Below, piece after piece: positions 20,240 through 22,272 of a stretch of DNA of 22,272 nucleotides. Position 1 is the first letter of the stretch, and every line of letters starts with the position of its first letter. A program made the position numbers and the translations under genes. The notes under the pieces were generated by a model that saw only the letters and a list, made by a program, of their open reading frames with translations, had not been told where the DNA came from and ran no database searches. The stretch is from a virus. The stretch spans positions 1-22,272 of IMG/VR virus record IMGVR_UViG_3300008050_005475. One strand, written 5' to 3'.

Positions 20240-21700
20240 TCATCCTCTGCGGATCTTGGTGACAGGTCGTGTCCGGCGGCGACGGATGGACCACGGAGTG
20301 AGAGCATAACGCAAAGCGTCCATCACATGCCCATGTGGATCTCGAGAGCCGCCCCGGTAGCGCTTGAAGCTCTGGATCAGGCTGGTGCATCGCGGGTGGA
20401 TCTTGATGTTCCCGCGCCGTAGCTGCTTGTGGATCCAAGTGCAGCCCAGGTAGAGGCTCTTGCGTGGGTCTGATCCTTTGCCGGTCTTGGCTGTTCTGAT
20501 CGGAGGAGACAGTGCAGCGTGTCGAGGCAGCTTGAGCACCTTCACCAGCTCCGCAGAGAGTGCCTTGTTTGACTTCCTTCCGACGATATTCCGACCACCG
20601 CCATAGTGAACGATATCGCCACAAGCAAAGTCGAGAGAGCCGTTACGCCAAGCGATGCCATGCCGTGAGAGCATGTTGATGATCTCTCTCGCGTCGCGCT
20701 CGGGCGGGCTGTTCTCCTGCGCTTCGTACTCGTCGATGATGTGAACGACAGGCAGATCCCCGGTCTCATCGACCGCGATCAGGACCGCCGTCTCTGTAAA
20801 CGCCTGCGTCCCGTGATCCAAACCGAGCGAGATGTATAGATCTCCAGCGGGGACCTGGGTGCTGACGTGCTTGCTTTCATGGAAGACGGAGCCGAACATG
20901 GCATCTAAGGCCATCGCCTCCCACTCGCCGTCACACACGACCGGGCGCCACATTTCCATGGTGTCTGCGCGCTGCTCGGCTATCCACAAATCATCACACA
21001 CGGTGCCATCGATCAAGGTGCGAACGCGGCCATCCGTCAATGTGAACGCATCCTGCGTCATCATGATGTGGATGTCCTCGATCGTTCCTTTCTCACAGAG
21101 CTCGCGTAGCCAGTCGAGCGGCTCGGGCGCGTTGACTGGAGTGAGGCTCAAGGTGATCTCTCCACCTCGAGACATGACGCGCTTATTTAGCTCTCGGTAG
21201 TGGGTCGAACCGCAGGGCTCGTCGATGAGCACATGATCGTATTCCGAGCCCGACAAAGCGAGCGGTCCCTGATTCGCGGTGCGGAAGCAGATCGTGCTGC
21301 CGTCGTCGAGAATAATTGTAGGCGCGTCCTTCCCCCAACCCTTGTCATCGCGCCAGCCCGGTTGAAACTTGATCCGGTGCGGCGGCAGGAATTGCCTCAG
21401 ATACGCCTGAAGCGGAACAGACTGAGACCACGAGTAGCAGAGGATAAGCTGATCAGTGCGCCCCCTCCATCTCCAGTCAGGCCGAAACGGGTGGCCGCCC
21501 AGCGCTCGCATCGCGACATCAGCGATAGAGGCGTAAGACTTCCCCACACGGTTCCCCGTCCTCAGCAGCCTGCGCTTAGATCTGTTGTGGAGAAATCTGT
21601 CCTGCGGGTGAGTCCAGACCTGGTAGTCAAGCGGGTGCTGCTCGGCGTGAGTCTTCAGCGAGCCCGCCGCCTCGAGCAGCGAGCCGAACCCGACCGTCAT
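20240..21700 (-). CDS. terL: Terminase large subunit (486 aa)
   Basis: Start overlaps terS as ATGA. The ATPase domain has a Walker A, TGNRVGKS at residues 48-55, and Walker B, VLIDEP at 157-162, with a coupling motif LSLTPVN near 184-190. The RNase H-like nuclease half begins near residue 286 with acidic residues in LGLDHG (Asp295) and VVHIIDEY (around 318-325) and ends near HVMDALRYAL (Asp461). The protein cuts concatemeric phage DNA and drives it into the prohead through the portal. The basic C-terminus (IRRRRTRPVTKIRRG) is typical of a portal or DNA contact. All main motifs are present. Confidence 0.93.
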   Translation of the reverse strand: MTVGFGSLLEAAGSLKTHAEQHPLDYQVWTHPQDRFLHNRSKRRLLRTGNRVGKSYASIADVAMRALGGHPFRPDWRWRGRTDQLILCYSWSQSVPLQAYLRQFLPPHRIKFQPGWRDDKGWGKDAPTIILDDGSTICFRTANQGPLALSGSEYDHVLIDEPCGSTHYRELNKRVMSRGGEITLSLTPVNAPEPLDWLRELCEKGTIEDIHIMMTQDAFTLTDGRVRTLIDGTVCDDLWIAEQRADTMEMWRPVVCDGEWEAMALDAMFGSVFHESKHVSTQVPAGDLYISLGLDHGTQAFTETAVLIAVDETGDLPVVHIIDEYEAQENSPPERDAREIINMLSRHGIAWRNGSLDFACGDIVHYGGGRNIVGRKSNKALSAELVKVLKLPRHAALSPPIRTAKTGKGSDPRKSLYLGCTWIHKQLRRGNIKIHPRCTSLIQSFKRYRGGSRDPHGHVMDALRYALTPWSIRRRRTRPVTKIRRG

Positions 21701-22161
21701 GCTTTTACCAGAGCGCTGATCACCTTCTCTTTCAGCCCGGCTGGAAGGCCGTCGATGATGGAGGTGAGCGCGCTGATCTTCTGCTCCTCAGACGCGTCGC
21801 TCATGTCGCGTGCTTCCTGAGCTTTCCGGCGAGCTCTCTGCGCAGCGTTTAGCTCTGCTTCTTTCGTCGAGAGGTTCGACACAGCGACCCAGGACGAGCA
21901 AGCTCGAGCACCAGCCCGAGCGCGGCGCAGCTCGCGAAGAAGCTGAGCATCTCTATCGTCAGGATCCGCAGGGATGGAATCGACAGCCGCCTGCTCTGCG
22001 TCAAGCTGGTTCACCTTGTCCAGAAGCTGAATGATCTGCTTGTTCGCCTGAGCCGCCGGGCCAAAGCTCTCAGCAGTCAGCGCCGCGTTCTGGATTTTGT
22101 GAAGCTCCTCCATTCTCGCGAGGAGAAAGGCACGCCGGTCGGATGGGTCGAGTGTCGTCAT
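21697..22161 (-). CDS. terS: Terminase small subunit (154 aa)
   Basis: Located directly before terL with ATGA overlap, the standard order. The protein is helical throughout: residues 1-25 (PSDRRAFLLARMEELHKIQ), a second helical hairpin (AAQANKQIIQLLDKVNQLD), a basic part (LLRELRRARAGARACSSW) and a C-terminal helix (KISALTSIIDGLPAGLKEKV). Small terminases bind the packaging site as rings and pass DNA to terL; a basic helical N-terminal part and an oligomerising helical core fit. No helix-turn-helix is certain. The candidate promoter just upstream would make the transcript nearly leaderless. Confidence 0.75.
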   Translation of the reverse strand: MTTLDPSDRRAFLLARMEELHKIQNAALTAESFGPAAQANKQIIQLLDKVNQLDAEQAAVDSIPADPDDRDAQLLRELRRARAGARACSSWVAVSNLSTKEAELNAAQRARRKAQEARDMSDASEEQKISALTSIIDGLPAGLKEKVISALVKA

Positions 22162-22167
22162 GCTCTA

Positions 22168-22196
22168 AAGATACCGCCGCATCAGCGGAGCGTCAA
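22168..22196 (-). promoter_or_regulatory. Candidate late promoter upstream of terS
   Basis: On the minus strand TTGACG (22196-22191) is separated by 17 bases from TATCTT (22173-22168). The -35 matches five of six bases. The spacer contains the inverted repeat CCGC-TGAT-GCGG, a candidate regulator site. The predicted start of transcription falls at about the ATG (22161), so the message would have almost no leader, although TAGAG lies upstream of the ATG. The remaining 76 bases to the window edge hold no other gene or signal I can support. Confidence 0.4.
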
Positions 22197-22272
22197 AAGC
22201 GGCGCATGGGCTCGAGGGCTGAAAGGTTCCTGTTTTTGGTGATGCTCGCGCGCGAAATTCGACAAGAAGGAC

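Noticed and set aside
1-22272. CRISPR arrays, tRNA genes, insertion sequences and attachment sites
   Set aside because: No repeated spacer pattern, cloverleaf with CCA-type end, transposase or integrase was seen by eye on either strand; short tRNAs or att cores could be missed without a search.
1-22272. Cyanobacterial HIP1 (GCGATCGC) as the cause of the GATC excess
   Set aside because: Most GATC sites have other flanks (for example AGATCT, TGATCT, GGATCC, CGATCT), so HIP1 does not explain the excess.

Overview
This window is part of the genome of a double-stranded DNA tailed bacteriophage or prophage (class Caudoviricetes). It carries a packaging, head and tail module with terminase subunits, portal, scaffold-like protein, major capsid protein, connectors, tape measure, tail tube and tail-tip proteins. 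No sheath gene is visible and the tape measure is about 770 residues, so the particle should be siphovirus-like with a tail of very roughly 115 nm (about 0.15 nm per residue). Shine-Dalgarno sequences such as GGAGG and AGGAGG and sigma70-like promoters point to a bacterial host. The host cannot be named from the sequence. No integrase, lysis, replication, tRNA or CRISPR feature is seen.

Layout. (1) Bases 1-547, minus strand: a CDS cut by the left edge, preceded by a 75-residue, extremely acidic small protein. (2) Bases 548-691: a divergent control region with a promoter on each strand and a perfect palindrome between them. (3) Bases 692-3547, plus strand: a compact operon of nine small genes. 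It starts with an AT-hook/ribbon-helix-helix DNA-binding protein and includes a 34-residue membrane peptide, two neighbouring proteins with Rmf/CrpP-like domains, a DEDDh 3'-5' exonuclease and a Cys-containing protein. Seven consecutive gene junctions are 4-base ATGA overlaps. (4) Bases 3553-22161, minus strand: the late morphogenesis operon, read leftward from terS. It meets the early operon head to head with only 5 bases between stop codons.

The late genes run terS, terL, portal, scaffold, major capsid, a 222-aa and a 59-aa protein, adaptor, tail completion protein, gp10-like protein, tape measure, a 1095-aa Asp-box receptor-binding candidate, tail hub, tail tube, a 185-aa basic protein, tail chaperone G with a -1 frame T extension, then three tail or appendage proteins. 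The tape measure lies upstream of the tail tube and chaperone genes, the reverse of the usual order. The capsid gene sits in its own cassette, with a candidate promoter before it and a strong terminator after it. No maturation protease is seen.

The window is coding almost throughout; no stretch over 300 bases lacks a gene. The tetranucleotide GATC is strikingly over-represented. The most interesting candidates are the paired Rmf/CrpP-like early genes in the ATGA-coupled operon, the acidic possible DNA mimic, the unannotated G/GT frameshift gene and the rearranged tail module.
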